DNA of 24,099 nucleotides from an uncultured Peptococcaceae bacterium (GCA_958451915.1 CAUDRX010000011.1:1-24099); one strand, 5' to 3'. Positions 16,074-22,945 are shown, numbered from the stretch's first letter. Notes: a model not told the origin generated them from the sequence alone. Numbers and translations: made by a program.

Positions 16074-16718
16074 TTATTGTATGTTACCCTGGCACTGACT
16101 CGAACAGGACGCGCATGCCTCCGGGGCACAGCCCGTGTTCGCTTCAGTGTCAAGAGAACTACTGCATTGCATAAAATCTTCCATGTCGAGCGCCTTGTCA
16201 ACAAGGTCGGCTCTGACCAAGATGTCGTTGGTCTGTCTGATCTGATCCAAGCGCATCTTGTAGATCAATTCACGGCTTTCACTGTAACTGTCGAAAGCAT
16301 AGAGGCCAACGGTATCGATGTCGCTGTAAAATTCCAGCCACTCTGCCGTCGGCACACCGGCGTCCGCGAGCGCTTTGCCGCAGACGTCTTCCACAATCTG
16401 TTTCAAAGCCGGCACAAAGGACACTGCTTGGCTAGGCAGCACTTCCTGCACCGCTTTGATACGGAGGATCATATGCACGTGTTCATTCACGACATCTGCA
16501 TCGGGTGCGTCAGATATCAGTTCGTGCAATAATCCGCCAAGGCTATGGTATAAATTAGCGCCCACAGGATTTGTGAAACCGCTATTGACCTTCTTAAAAT
16601 ACTTTCTTGCTTCTGTTGGATAAGAATGCATCATCTGCTCAAACCAAGCATCATGCAGGCTCTTTTCATGGGCCCGCAAAACCTCTTTCATTCGGTTTGA
16701 CAAAAACAAGACCCCCAA
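16074..16718 (-). CDS. RsbRD_N-domain protein with Cys-rich C-terminal tail
   Basis: A soluble, mostly helical protein. Residues ~10-115 match the RsbRD N-terminal domain (PF14361) pattern: HEKSLHDAWFEQMMHSYP, then FTNPVGANLYHSLGGLLHEL, then MILRIKAVQEVLPSQAVSFV. In RsbR-type proteins this domain is a sensor module; a gene of this kind also precedes dsrMKJOP in Desulfovibrio, where its role is unknown. The C-terminus adds five cysteines within ~16 residues (CAPEACASCSSQC plus an earlier Cys), suggesting metal or redox binding. There is no STAS domain. The start is uncertain: TTG 16718 opens the frame, but GGGGG seven bases before TTG 16703, or ATG at 16691, are equally plausible. It lies two bases after resC. 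Confidence 0.82.
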   Translation of the reverse strand: MGVLFLSNRMKEVLRAHEKSLHDAWFEQMMHSYPTEARKYFKKVNSGFTNPVGANLYHSLGGLLHELISDAPDADVVNEHVHMILRIKAVQEVLPSQAVSFVPALKQIVEDVCGKALADAGVPTAEWLEFYSDIDTVGLYAFDSYSESRELIYKMRLDQIRQTNDILVRADLVDKALDMEDFMQCSSSLDTEANTGCAPEACASCSSQCQGNIQ

Positions 16719-16720
16719 AC

Positions 16721-17518
16721 TTATTGAATATAGCTATGTAATCCTGGTAACAGGTAGCTGACCCCAAATAATGTAAATATCACGGCGAAAAGCCCGATCA
16801 CATTGATCCATGCGATCTTCTCTGCTGACCAGCCGCGCAGGCGAAGATGCAGATAGACAGCATAGATGAGCCACGTGATGAGCGCCCAGGTCTCCTTCGG
16901 ATCCCAGCTCCAGAAGGACCCCCACGCATACTCTGCCCAGACCGCGCCAGTGATGATGACAATGGTCAGAAGGGCCAGACCAATGACGCAGGCGCGATAG
17001 GCCCATTCATTGAGCACTTCTGTACGAGGCAGGTTCTTGAACTTTTTCTTTGTGTTCACCAGGAGCATGACCGAGAACACAAAGGAAAACAGGAACGCCG
17101 TATACGAAACGATCGCTGTCGATACGTGAAAATCCAGCCAGTTGCTGCGCAGCGCAGGTGCGACCGCCGTCTGCTCCATGCTGAAGCTCGTCATCCAAAG
17201 CCCCAGCGCAGCAGCGACAGGATAGATCAGAAAACCGATCGCATGGACTTTCAGCTTAAGGGTCATGACACAGGATGCTGCGAGCATCAGTGCGCAGAGC
17301 CAAAAACCAAAATCCAGCCCGGATGTAAAAGGCAGTCTGCCGACAGCAACGATGCGCGCGATGAGCGCACAGACAGCGATCACAGCAGTGATGACGGCGA
17401 GCCATTTGGTCACCGAGGTTTCCTGGAGCTTATGGCGATGCAGGAGCAAGAGCAGAAAGCTGCCCACGCACACACCCACGATCGCCCAGATCAAGAATAA
17501 TTGTAAGGTTTCTATCAT
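16721..17518 (-). CDS. resC: Cytochrome c biogenesis protein ResC/CcsA (System II)
   Basis: Haem-handling membrane protein of System II cytochrome c maturation; with ResB it exports haem and ligates it to apocytochromes outside the membrane. At 265 residues it has about eight membrane segments. The diagnostic tryptophan-rich loop WGSFWSWDPKET is at 199-210. Conserved haem-ligand histidines are His131 (WLDFHVSTAIVSY), His224 (AVYLHLR) and His261 (PGLHSYIQ). It overlaps the resB stop as TGATG, so the two are co-translated. The client is most likely DsrJ, encoded three genes downstream. Confidence 0.94.
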   Translation of the reverse strand: MIETLQLFLIWAIVGVCVGSFLLLLLHRHKLQETSVTKWLAVITAVIAVCALIARIVAVGRLPFTSGLDFGFWLCALMLAASCVMTLKLKVHAIGFLIYPVAAALGLWMTSFSMEQTAVAPALRSNWLDFHVSTAIVSYTAFLFSFVFSVMLLVNTKKKFKNLPRTEVLNEWAYRACVIGLALLTIVIITGAVWAEYAWGSFWSWDPKETWALITWLIYAVYLHLRLRGWSAEKIAWINVIGLFAVIFTLFGVSYLLPGLHSYIQ

Positions 17519-18675
17519 CAGGTCTCTTTATCCTCCTGCTGTCCGTCTGCACCGAACAGCGCCAATTGTTTGCGTCTGAGATAAGCGCTCTTATTGAGCA
17601 CATTCAGCCGTACGCGTCCATCGTTCGAAACAAATGCATCGAGCTCGCTGTAGCGCCCCAGGAGCATCAGGAGTGCGCCCAGGCTCGCCAGGATGAACCC
17701 GGCAAAGACCACCGGTGTTGCAAGACTGTATTTGAATTCCAGAACAGTCGCCGAGAGCGGCTGAATGTATTCGATGGTCGTTTCATCGTCAACCTGCACC
17801 GTTGTGCCTTCGCGGAAGGCATAGGTACCGATCTCCTCATTGTTCTCGTCGAACACATAGAGCAAGGCCACGCCATCGGTCATCGGTTCAATGTCCAGCG
17901 TGCGCGTGCCCAGCGGGAAGCGCTGGCTTTCCGGGATCGCGTAGTCCCCGGTCACTTCCTCTGCACCTTCGATATGCACCACATACATGTTGCGGTAGGC
18001 CATCTGGTAGATCGAAAGTGCCCCTTCCTTGTAAGGGTGGTTGACGCTCGTTGTCACATCAGTGGCAACGGTCTCACCGCCAAGGGTGAGGTCAAAGGTG
18101 GTGACCCAGTTCTCGATATCGCCGCCCTCATCATAGTCGGTAGAAAAATCGTCAACCGTGATCACGCCATCGCCCACCTTCTCGGTAATGCGTGATGGCA
18201 AAGGCTGCGATTCACCCGGTGAAAGCGAGAGCTGGCCAGTCACTGAGAAAGATGCGATAAAAGCACCCACGATGATGACCAAAAGTCCCACATGCAGCAC
18301 ATGCGGCGCAAAGATCGCCGGCACGTTCTGTCGGGACAGGATATAGAGGCCGTCCTCAGTCTCATGATGATACTGCTTTTTATAGCGGTTCTTTTCCATC
18401 GCCGCTATGAACGCATCCTTATCCAGGGTGCTCTCCTTCATGGTCTGTTCACGGCCTGCCAGATCTTTCGGACCACGGCGCAGTGTGCGCGCCACCTGTG
18501 GCCAGAGCTGCACGCTGCAGGTCAGGAGATTGACAAAGAACGCCGCTACAAGAATGCGGAACGGCCAGGATTGGTACATCTCTGGCAGATCGTAGATCGT
18601 CGCCGCCACAGCCAGACCAGCCAAAGCCGCGATGATGATCACCGCCAGTCGTACAGATGAGATAAATCTAAGCAT
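17518..18675 (-). CDS. resB: Cytochrome c biogenesis protein ResB (System II)
   Basis: Partner of ResC in System II cytochrome c synthesis. The 385 residues have the ResB layout: two N-terminal membrane segments (SVRLAVIIIAALAGLAVAATIYD and PFRILVAAFFVNLLTCSVQLWP), a third near residue ~140 (PHVLHVGLLVIIVGAFIASF), a large outward beta-rich domain, and a final C-terminal segment (TPVVFAGFILASLGALLMLLGRY). I chose ATG at 18675 because GGAGG lies six bases before it; the frame extends to GTG 18750, but that extension (MKAFSFALKKNITRLQ) is poorly supported. First gene of the dsr operon. The leader is about 100 bases. Confidence 0.92.
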   Translation of the reverse strand: MLRFISSVRLAVIIIAALAGLAVAATIYDLPEMYQSWPFRILVAAFFVNLLTCSVQLWPQVARTLRRGPKDLAGREQTMKESTLDKDAFIAAMEKNRYKKQYHHETEDGLYILSRQNVPAIFAPHVLHVGLLVIIVGAFIASFSVTGQLSLSPGESQPLPSRITEKVGDGVITVDDFSTDYDEGGDIENWVTTFDLTLGGETVATDVTTSVNHPYKEGALSIYQMAYRNMYVVHIEGAEEVTGDYAIPESQRFPLGTRTLDIEPMTDGVALLYVFDENNEEIGTYAFREGTTVQVDDETTIEYIQPLSATVLEFKYSLATPVVFAGFILASLGALLMLLGRYSELDAFVSNDGRVRLNVLNKSAYLRRKQLALFGADGQQEDKET

Positions 18676-18782
18676 TTTTCCCTCCATGTTGCAAAGGGCA
18701 AGTTGTAGTCTTGTGATATTTTTCTTTAAAGCAAAGCTGAAAGCCTTCACATTTTCTCCATATTACAAGCTACACTATCTTC

Positions 18783-18812
18783 ATTATAGCAGAACCCGCC
18801 CGCGTACATCAA
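18783..18812 (-). promoter_or_regulatory. Promoter of the resBC-dsrKJOPM operon
   Basis: On the minus strand TTGATG (18812-18807), an 18-base GC-rich spacer, and TGC-TATAAT (18788-18783), an extended -10. Expected start near 18776, about 100 bases before the resB ATG. No other promoter was seen within the operon. Confidence 0.7.
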
Positions 18813-18949
18813 CGATTAAACCCCGCGCGCACCATTTTCAGGAAAATAATTATCAATCTGATTTATAAATGAATTTTTTATTTTTTATGCGTGGCGCGTT
18901 TTAATTCTGAGACATCCAGTCTCCATAATAGCCATTCGAACCGCGGGGC
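18813..18949. other. Non-coding stretch upstream of the dsr promoter, AT-rich
   Basis: No gene is visible. The part at 18840-18890 is strongly AT-rich, with A/T tracts that could act as an UP element or regulator-binding region. A TTGAT-like half-site occurs at 18853-18857 (minus strand) without a good partner. Confidence 0.4.
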
Positions 18950-18950
18950 A

Positions 18951-18980
18951 AAAAAATCACCTGTGAAACCTCCACAGGTG
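18951..18980 (-). terminator. Intrinsic terminator of pspC-cbiX
   Basis: CACCTGTG and CACAGGTG (8 bp, seven-base loop) are followed on the minus strand by A and six Ts, directly after the stop of the chelatase gene. Confidence 0.9.
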
Positions 18981-19373
18981 TTATTGAACTGTATCCGGGG
19001 CGCTTTCTTCAATACGCGCCTGAACGATCTCACAAAGCAGCGGATCGGCACCGATCGGCGCCGTTGTGATGAATTTCACAGCAGGAAACACCGCTTCCAG
19101 TTTTGCCATACGATCCGGCAGGTCCTTGGCAATGTGATGTCCAAAAGACAAAAACAGCGGTACCACGATGATCGTGGCCATTCCCGCCTCAGCCAGCGCC
19201 TGCACGCTCTCTTCAAGCTGCGGATGCGCCATCTCGACAAAACCATGCCCGATCACGAGCTCAGGATGGTCATCCTGATAGCGTGCTGCTGTCTTCGTGA
19301 TCACCTGCAAGCCTTCCGGATACCGGCTGCCATGCCCCAGGATGAGCACGCCTGTGCGTTTATCCTCAGACAT
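18981..19373 (-). CDS. Short CbiX/SirB-type sirohydrochlorin chelatase
   Basis: A 130-residue single-domain class II chelatase (CbiX small form) that inserts Co2+ or Fe2+ into sirohydrochlorin. Active-site histidines are His14 in LILGHGSR and His80 in FGHHIAKDLP; the GHGFVEMAHPQLEE segment is also typical. Metal choice cannot be read from sequence: cobalt would serve corrinoid synthesis, iron would serve sirohaem, the cofactor of dissimilatory sulfite reductase, which suits the dsr operon just downstream on the same strand. ATG at 19373 has GGAGG nine bases upstream, and the start lies eight bases inside pspC, so the two are co-translated. Confidence 0.9.
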   Translation of the reverse strand: MSEDKRTGVLILGHGSRYPEGLQVITKTAARYQDDHPELVIGHGFVEMAHPQLEESVQALAEAGMATIIVVPLFLSFGHHIAKDLPDRMAKLEAVFPAVKFITTAPIGADPLLCEIVQARIEESAPDTVQ

Positions 19374-19587
19374 TCGGTACTTCCTCCAATTCACTATCCG
19401 CCTCCGGGATGATCCACGCCAAAAGCGCGTAGGCCGCTATCACGATCAGATGGTTGAACGGCGGCACGAGCGCCATCGCCAGCCACGCCCAGCGCACATA
19501 ACTGACATCTACCCCAATGCTTTTTGCCAGTCCGGCGCAGACACCAGTCAGTTTTTTTCCTTTTTTTGCACGGCGCAGTTTCTCCAT
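19366..19587 (-). CDS. PspC-domain small membrane protein
   Basis: A 73-residue PspC-domain protein. MEKLRRAKKGKKLTGVCAGL, then KSIGVDVSYVRWAWLAMALV, then a second hydrophobic segment NHLIVIAAYALLAWIIP. PspC proteins sit in the inner membrane and take part in envelope-stress responses in proteobacteria; the short stand-alone form in Bacillota is less understood. I chose ATG at 19587 because AGGAGG lies eight bases upstream. It overlaps the chelatase gene by eight bases and is divergent from the membrane protein at 19693, with a palindrome between them. Confidence 0.88.
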   Translation of the reverse strand: MEKLRRAKKGKKLTGVCAGLAKSIGVDVSYVRWAWLAMALVPPFNHLIVIAAYALLAWIIPEADSELEEVPNV

Positions 19588-19632
19588 GCAGCCGCCTCCT
19601 TTCCTTTGCGCTTCTTGTACAAAGCGGTCAAA

Positions 19633-19649
19633 ACATGTAAAATACATGT
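19633..19649. promoter_or_regulatory. Perfect palindrome between divergent membrane-protein genes
   Basis: ACATGTA and TACATGT with a three-base AAA spacer form a perfect 7-bp dyad. It lies between the starts of pspC (19587) and the 146-residue protein (19693), where an operator for both would be expected. A TTGACA on the minus strand (19654-19649) abuts it, but no -10 fits. Confidence 0.45.
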
Positions 19650-19661
19650 GTCAATTCATTT

Positions 19662-19667
19662 TATAAT
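19662..19667 (+). promoter_or_regulatory. Possible -10 for the 146-residue protein
   Basis: TATAAT lies 25 bases before the ATG at 19693, close for a promoter with this ribosome-binding site; no -35 at 16-18 bases. Confidence 0.3.
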
Positions 19668-19692
19668 AATCCTAAAGGAGAGACAAGACCAT

Positions 19693-20133
19693 ATGCGTAT
19701 TTTTCTTTTGATCCTCTCATTGATCGCGGCCGCTGCCTGCGTATTTCTGAATGTTCTCGGCTATAACGGCACCCTCTCACAGATCGAATACATTCTTATC
19801 ACCGCAGCGGTAGAGATCCTGCTCTGTCTTCTGCTCGGCCACTTTGCGTACCGCACTTACGCCAACCACAAACGTGCCAAAAAGCTCAGCCAGACCCTGA
19901 CCAACGCCCAGGCCGCCTTGCAGGTCCAGGAAAGTGAAGAAACCCCATCCAAAACCCGCCGCGCCGCGCACGAAGAAACCCCGGCCAAAGAACAGGCACC
20001 CACCGCTGCCAAGCGTACCCAGCACACACCGGATCAAAGTGCGAGCGAGACGACCCGCCCACTCACACCAAACACTGCCTCAGCCACCGACCCGGATGCC
20101 ACCACCCTCTATCAGACACCGTTCAAAGACTGA
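19693..20133 (+). CDS. Small two-span membrane protein with disordered tail
   Basis: A 146-residue protein of unknown function. Two membrane segments, RIFLLILSLIAAAACVFLNV (2-21) and IEYILITAAVEILLCLLLGH (31-50), are followed by a basic helical region (YANHKRAKKLSQTLTNAQAALQ) and then ~75 residues rich in Thr, Pro, Ala, Glu and Lys, probably disordered. The layout recalls LapA/DUF1049 proteins, but I cannot confirm that. I chose ATG at 19693, preceded by AAAGGAG about 12 bases upstream; an upstream in-frame extension overlaps pspC and is not supported. It is divergent from pspC and has its own terminator. Confidence 0.75.
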   Translation: MRIFLLILSLIAAAACVFLNVLGYNGTLSQIEYILITAAVEILLCLLLGHFAYRTYANHKRAKKLSQTLTNAQAALQVQESEETPSKTRRAAHEETPAKEQAPTAAKRTQHTPDQSASETTRPLTPNTASATDPDATTLYQTPFKD

Positions 20134-20140
20134 CAAGGAA

Positions 20141-20186
20141 ATAAAAAGACCGAAACGATCCCCTCTGATCGTTCCGGTCTTTTTAT
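20141..20186. terminator. Bidirectional intrinsic terminator
   Basis: A long stem (AAAAAGACCG-A-AACGATC with its near-perfect complement) with A-run on one side and T-run on the other serves both the 146-residue gene (+) and the convergent recombinase-like gene (-), whose stop codon begins one base beyond it. Confidence 0.9.
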
Positions 20187-21026
20187 TTAACAGCTTGCGC
20201 CCTGCCAGCCGATCACGATCTGCTCCTGCGCCAGCAGACGCTCATGCATCTGCTCCGCAAGACGCGATACCTCTTCCTGGATCTCCTCCTGGGTGGCTTG
20301 GTAGAGCTTGTGCAGGCAGCGCGGATTGCATTTTGCCTGTGGCAGCTTAGCATCATCGGCCAATGACTGGATGCTCTTGGTCACGCTCGTGCGACGCACT
20401 GGCTCGCCATAGCGATTGACAAAGAGCGCCCCTTCTCCGATCCCCTCCTGACGTATGAAATGGGCAAGCTCATCGTTGAGCAATGCCGGGATCTTCAGCG
20501 TGTGGCTGGCATCCACCTGGATCTGCCCTTCGCGCACCGACTCAACCGTGAGCTTATCCATATCGCTGACACCGAGGCCAGTGATCGCCAGGACCTTGAT
20601 CATCAGGTAGGTGCGTTCGTCACCCGCCGCACGGGCCGCCAGTAAGAGCTGGAGATATTCGTTGCGCGTGAGTACTGGCTGGGCTTCGTCGTCCAGCTCT
20701 TTAAAATGTTCCGGACTCTGGTAATCTCGCAGGTCCAGGTAGCCCAAAAATCCGTTGACAGCCGACAGGCGCAGATTCACGGTGCGGGGCTTATAGCCAT
20801 TCTCCAGCAGATAATCCCGCCACCTGGCAACAGTGTCGCGCTGGATGCGTCCATCCGGCGGCAGGAACTGAAAAAAATGCTTGAGATTGCGCCGATAGAT
20901 CGCCACCGTTTCCGATGAACTGCTGCGGGCTTTGAGATCCGACAGATAGGCTTCTGCCTGATCCCAGTTCAGGCATTTCCCTGGATACGCCGTCGAGTAC
21001 GCAGACATCGCAAAGACTTGGCTCAT
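20187..21026 (-). CDS. Tyrosine-recombinase paralogue lacking recognisable catalytic residues
   Basis: A 279-residue protein with the two-domain layout of XerC-like recombinases: an N-terminal SAM-like core-binding domain (~20-105) and a degenerate catalytic domain. It resembles the recombinase at 22979: VLTRNEYLQLLLAARAAG aligns with DLSKVEYLQLVATAEARG. The usual TGxRxSE Arg is Gly152 (AITGLGVSDM). The HxxR box is replaced by R236-C-L-H239 (NPRCLHKLY). The GH motif and catalytic Tyr are not visible in the C-terminal helix (EEIQEEVSRLAEQMHERLL, then QIVIGWQGASC). The frame is open and has GGGAGGG six bases before ATG 21026 and its own promoter, so it is expressed, perhaps as a DNA-binding partner or regulator rather than a recombinase. 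Confidence 0.82.
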   Translation of the reverse strand: MSQVFAMSAYSTAYPGKCLNWDQAEAYLSDLKARSSSSETVAIYRRNLKHFFQFLPPDGRIQRDTVARWRDYLLENGYKPRTVNLRLSAVNGFLGYLDLRDYQSPEHFKELDDEAQPVLTRNEYLQLLLAARAAGDERTYLMIKVLAITGLGVSDMDKLTVESVREGQIQVDASHTLKIPALLNDELAHFIRQEGIGEGALFVNRYGEPVRRTSVTKSIQSLADDAKLPQAKCNPRCLHKLYQATQEEIQEEVSRLAEQMHERLLAQEQIVIGWQGASC

Positions 21027-21109
21027 GCGAAGCCCTCCCTTCATTAAAATCACACTTCCGTGGTTGGTTTTATGTTTTCCGTATTTTATTACTCTTTCAT
21101 GGGGTTCAT

Positions 21110-21138
21110 ATTATACTGTGCTACACACATGATGACAA
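21110..21138 (-). promoter_or_regulatory. SigmaA-type promoter of the recombinase paralogue
   Basis: On the minus strand TTGTCA (21138-21133), a 17-base spacer and a perfect TATAAT (21115-21110). The start would be near 21103, giving a ~77-base leader. Confidence 0.8.
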
Positions 21139-21207
21139 CCCAGAAAACAGTTCACGTTATTACGCATCATTTATTTCCTCTATAAGCATTTTTTGTCAAA
21201 CAATCCC

Positions 21208-21239
21208 CTCCGGTGCATCGATGATGCGACACACCGGAG
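21208..21239 (-). terminator. Terminator-like hairpin after the SLH gene
   Basis: CTCCGGTG and CACCGGAG form an 8-bp outer stem with a nested GCAT/ATGC stem inside. The following minus-strand bases are only moderately T-rich (ATTGTTTGAC, then a six-A run), so termination may be weak. Confidence 0.55.
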
Positions 21240-21262
21240 TAAGATCGTTCCATCACCGCACA

Positions 21263-22663
21263 TCATTCAGCAAGGAAACGCTGCAGGATGGCTGCGACCT
21301 GCGCACGGGTGGCATGGCCCTTTGGTGCGAGCTCAGTATCGCTCATACCGTTGATGAGCCCTTCTGCATTGGCCCAGCTCATGGCTTCTTCGGCCCAGGC
21401 ACTGACGCTTTCGGCGTCGCTGTAGGCGCTGAGGTCGGCGCGGGCGCTGACATCCTGTCCTTTATACTGGGCGTAGTTCATGAGGATGGCGGCCATCTGT
21501 TCGCGGGTGATGGCGTCATTTGGCCCGAAGGCGCTGTCGCTGTAGCCGTTGACGATGCCTTCTGCTGCGGCCCAGTTCACGGCGTCTTCGTAGTAGGCGC
21601 CGCTTGTTACGTCACTGAAGCTGGCGCTGTCACATCGCTCATCTTCCCGAGGGCGGTCTGATCGAGGGTGACGGTGCCGACATCGGTCTTGACGCTGAGG
21701 CTTGGGGCGTTGTTCTGTGCGAGGGACTGGGCGGTCTCTGCTGTGACGGTGAGGGCGGCGGAGGTGGTGTTCTCAGCACCCTCTGTGCTGGTCAGGTCGA
21801 CGGTCACGCCGCTGTTGCTAACTTCGGAATCGCCGTCGTTATCGGTACCATCTTCGATGGTGGTGTCTGCACCGGTATATTCCCCTTCCAGGGAGGCGCT
21901 GACTTTGCCTGTTTCATCGGTGGATGGTTCGACAACGAGCTTGTTTTCCATTGGCTGGACGCGGTAGCCGTTATCGATCTGAACGACTTCGTAGTTCTCT
22001 GCGACATAATCCGCCAATGGCGCAGTTTCCCCGGAATCAATGCTTACCGTATCACTAGAGAAGGTGCCGCCTTTTACGATGAGTTTGGCATTGTTATCGC
22101 CACCGTTTGGATTGGTGACTTCCACCTTACCCTGGATGACAGAGTCGCCTTCCACGGTCACGGTCACACCTGTATATGAACTGTAATCGCATACGTCAAA
22201 GGCAACATTTTCGTCAGCTGCTGTGATCGTGCTGTCTTTGATCAGGACGTCTCCGCAGTTGTTCGACATGGAGTAACTGCCGCTCGGCATACTACTGCCG
22301 TCGACCGTCATACGGTCCAGCGTCAGATCGCAGTAGTTCTGGATGATCATTTCGGCAGAATCTGCACTTTCCTTCAGCGTCCCGTCTATAAAGGTCACTT
22401 TGTTGTCTCTTTCAAGATGGAAGACCTGGGATTCTGTCCCTGTCAATCCGACTGTTTCGCCGGTACAGGTATACGTATGACCGTTAAAATCGATCGTCAG
22501 GTCAACACCTGTGTGTCCTTCGCTTTTAAAAAGTCCAATACCGCTGCCGGATGCAACGGTTCCTTCTGGGATCGTCGTCTCCTCTTCCGCAAAGGCGCCG
22601 GCCGAACAGCATCGCTGCTGAAAGCACGATGCTCAAATAGCGTTTGCTCTTTCTTTTCAACAC
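21263..22663 (-). pseudogene. SLH-domain surface protein, interrupted by two frame breaks
   Basis: On the minus strand GTG 22663 (GGAGG seven bases upstream) opens a signal peptide MLKRKSKRYLSIVLSAAMLF. A net one-base insertion near 22603-22606 diverts it into a short wrong frame. The correct frame would give AGAFAEEE, a normal cleavage site. The mature part then runs about 340 residues to a stop at 21607: short beta-helix-like strands (VTFIDGTLKES, LTLDRMTVDGSS, LIVKGGTFSSD), then a Ser/Thr/Asp-rich stretch. A one-base shift near 21618 is needed to join SFSDVTSGAYYEDAVNW and two SLH repeats (FGPNDAITREQMAAILMNY; HATRAQVAAILQRF) ending at 21263. Three repeats are usual, so a deletion may have removed the first. 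SLH repeats bind secondary cell-wall polymer. Both breaks could instead be sequencing errors. Confidence 0.82.
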
Positions 22664-22737
22664 AATTTTTCCTCCTTTATGAGATCTTATCGGTCGAAGC
22701 CAGAGCGTCAGTATGGAGTCACTGCCCTCCTTTTTTG

Positions 22738-22771
22738 CATATTGGACAGAATCTAGCTTCTGTCCAATATG
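22738..22771. repeat. Perfect 13-8-13 palindromic site (loxP-like geometry)
   Basis: CATATTGGACAGA (22738-22750) and its exact complement TCTGTCCAATATG (22759-22771) flank the asymmetric 8-bp spacer ATCTAGCT. This 34-bp arrangement equals that of loxP and FRT core sites used by tyrosine recombinases. It lies in the leader of the SLH gene, 75 bases upstream of its start. It is not a terminator: no T-run follows on either strand. Confidence 0.8.
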
Positions 22772-22836
22772 TGATATGAGCAGATAAGACCCACAAGCGT
22801 CTGTGGACACTGTTCACTCAGGATCATTGGATGCCT

Positions 22837-22854
22837 GTCATTGTCACTGTCATT
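22837..22854 (+). repeat. Three tandem GTCAYT hexamers
   Basis: GTCATT, GTCACT, GTCATT in direct tandem inside the invertible segment, upstream of the plus-strand promoter. Could be an accessory site for a recombinase or regulator. Confidence 0.5.
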
Positions 22855-22868
22855 TGCCGTTTGCTGGC

Positions 22869-22897
22869 TTGTTTTAGCGACTGAAAGCTGTTATAAT
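22869..22897 (+). promoter_or_regulatory. Promoter inside the invertible segment, now facing away from the SLH gene
   Basis: TTGTTT (22869-22874), a 17-base spacer, and TGT-TATAAT, an extended perfect -10 (22892-22897). Expected start near 22904. In the present orientation the transcript runs into the terminator at 22968-23014, giving an RNA of about 110 bases and no protein. Confidence 0.7.
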
Positions 22898-22908
22898 GAT
22901 GGTAATGT

Positions 22909-22942
22909 CAATCATATTTATTATATCAGATAGATATGATTG
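22909..22942 (-). promoter_or_regulatory. Extended -10 toward the SLH gene with a flanking operator-like dyad
   Basis: TGATATAAT on the minus strand (22928-22920) would read toward the SLH gene in the present orientation; its -35 region is poor. It sits inside the perfect 9-bp dyad CAATCATAT (22909-22917) and ATATGATTG (22934-22942), placed as a repressor or activator site would be. The leader to the SLH start would be about 250 bases and include the 34-bp palindrome. Confidence 0.5.
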
Positions 22943-22945
22943 CAC

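Noticed and set aside
14548..16098. Plus-strand open frame of 516 codons
   Set aside because: Antisense shadow of dsrK; the same holds for 10720-11838 (dsrM) and 8551-9414 (mtaB).
18840..18870. Fur- or FNR-like operator upstream of the dsr promoter
   Set aside because: Only a half-site (TTGAT or GATAAT) is present within an AT-rich tract; no symmetric partner at proper spacing.
22738..22771. 34-bp palindrome read as a transcription terminator
   Set aside because: No T-run follows the stem on either strand; the minus-strand continuation is A-rich.
22526..22810. Separate 94-residue minus-strand protein
   Set aside because: Its last half is the SLH protein's signal peptide followed by a wrong-frame stretch, and its first half lies upstream of a good ribosome-binding site and GTG start at 22663.
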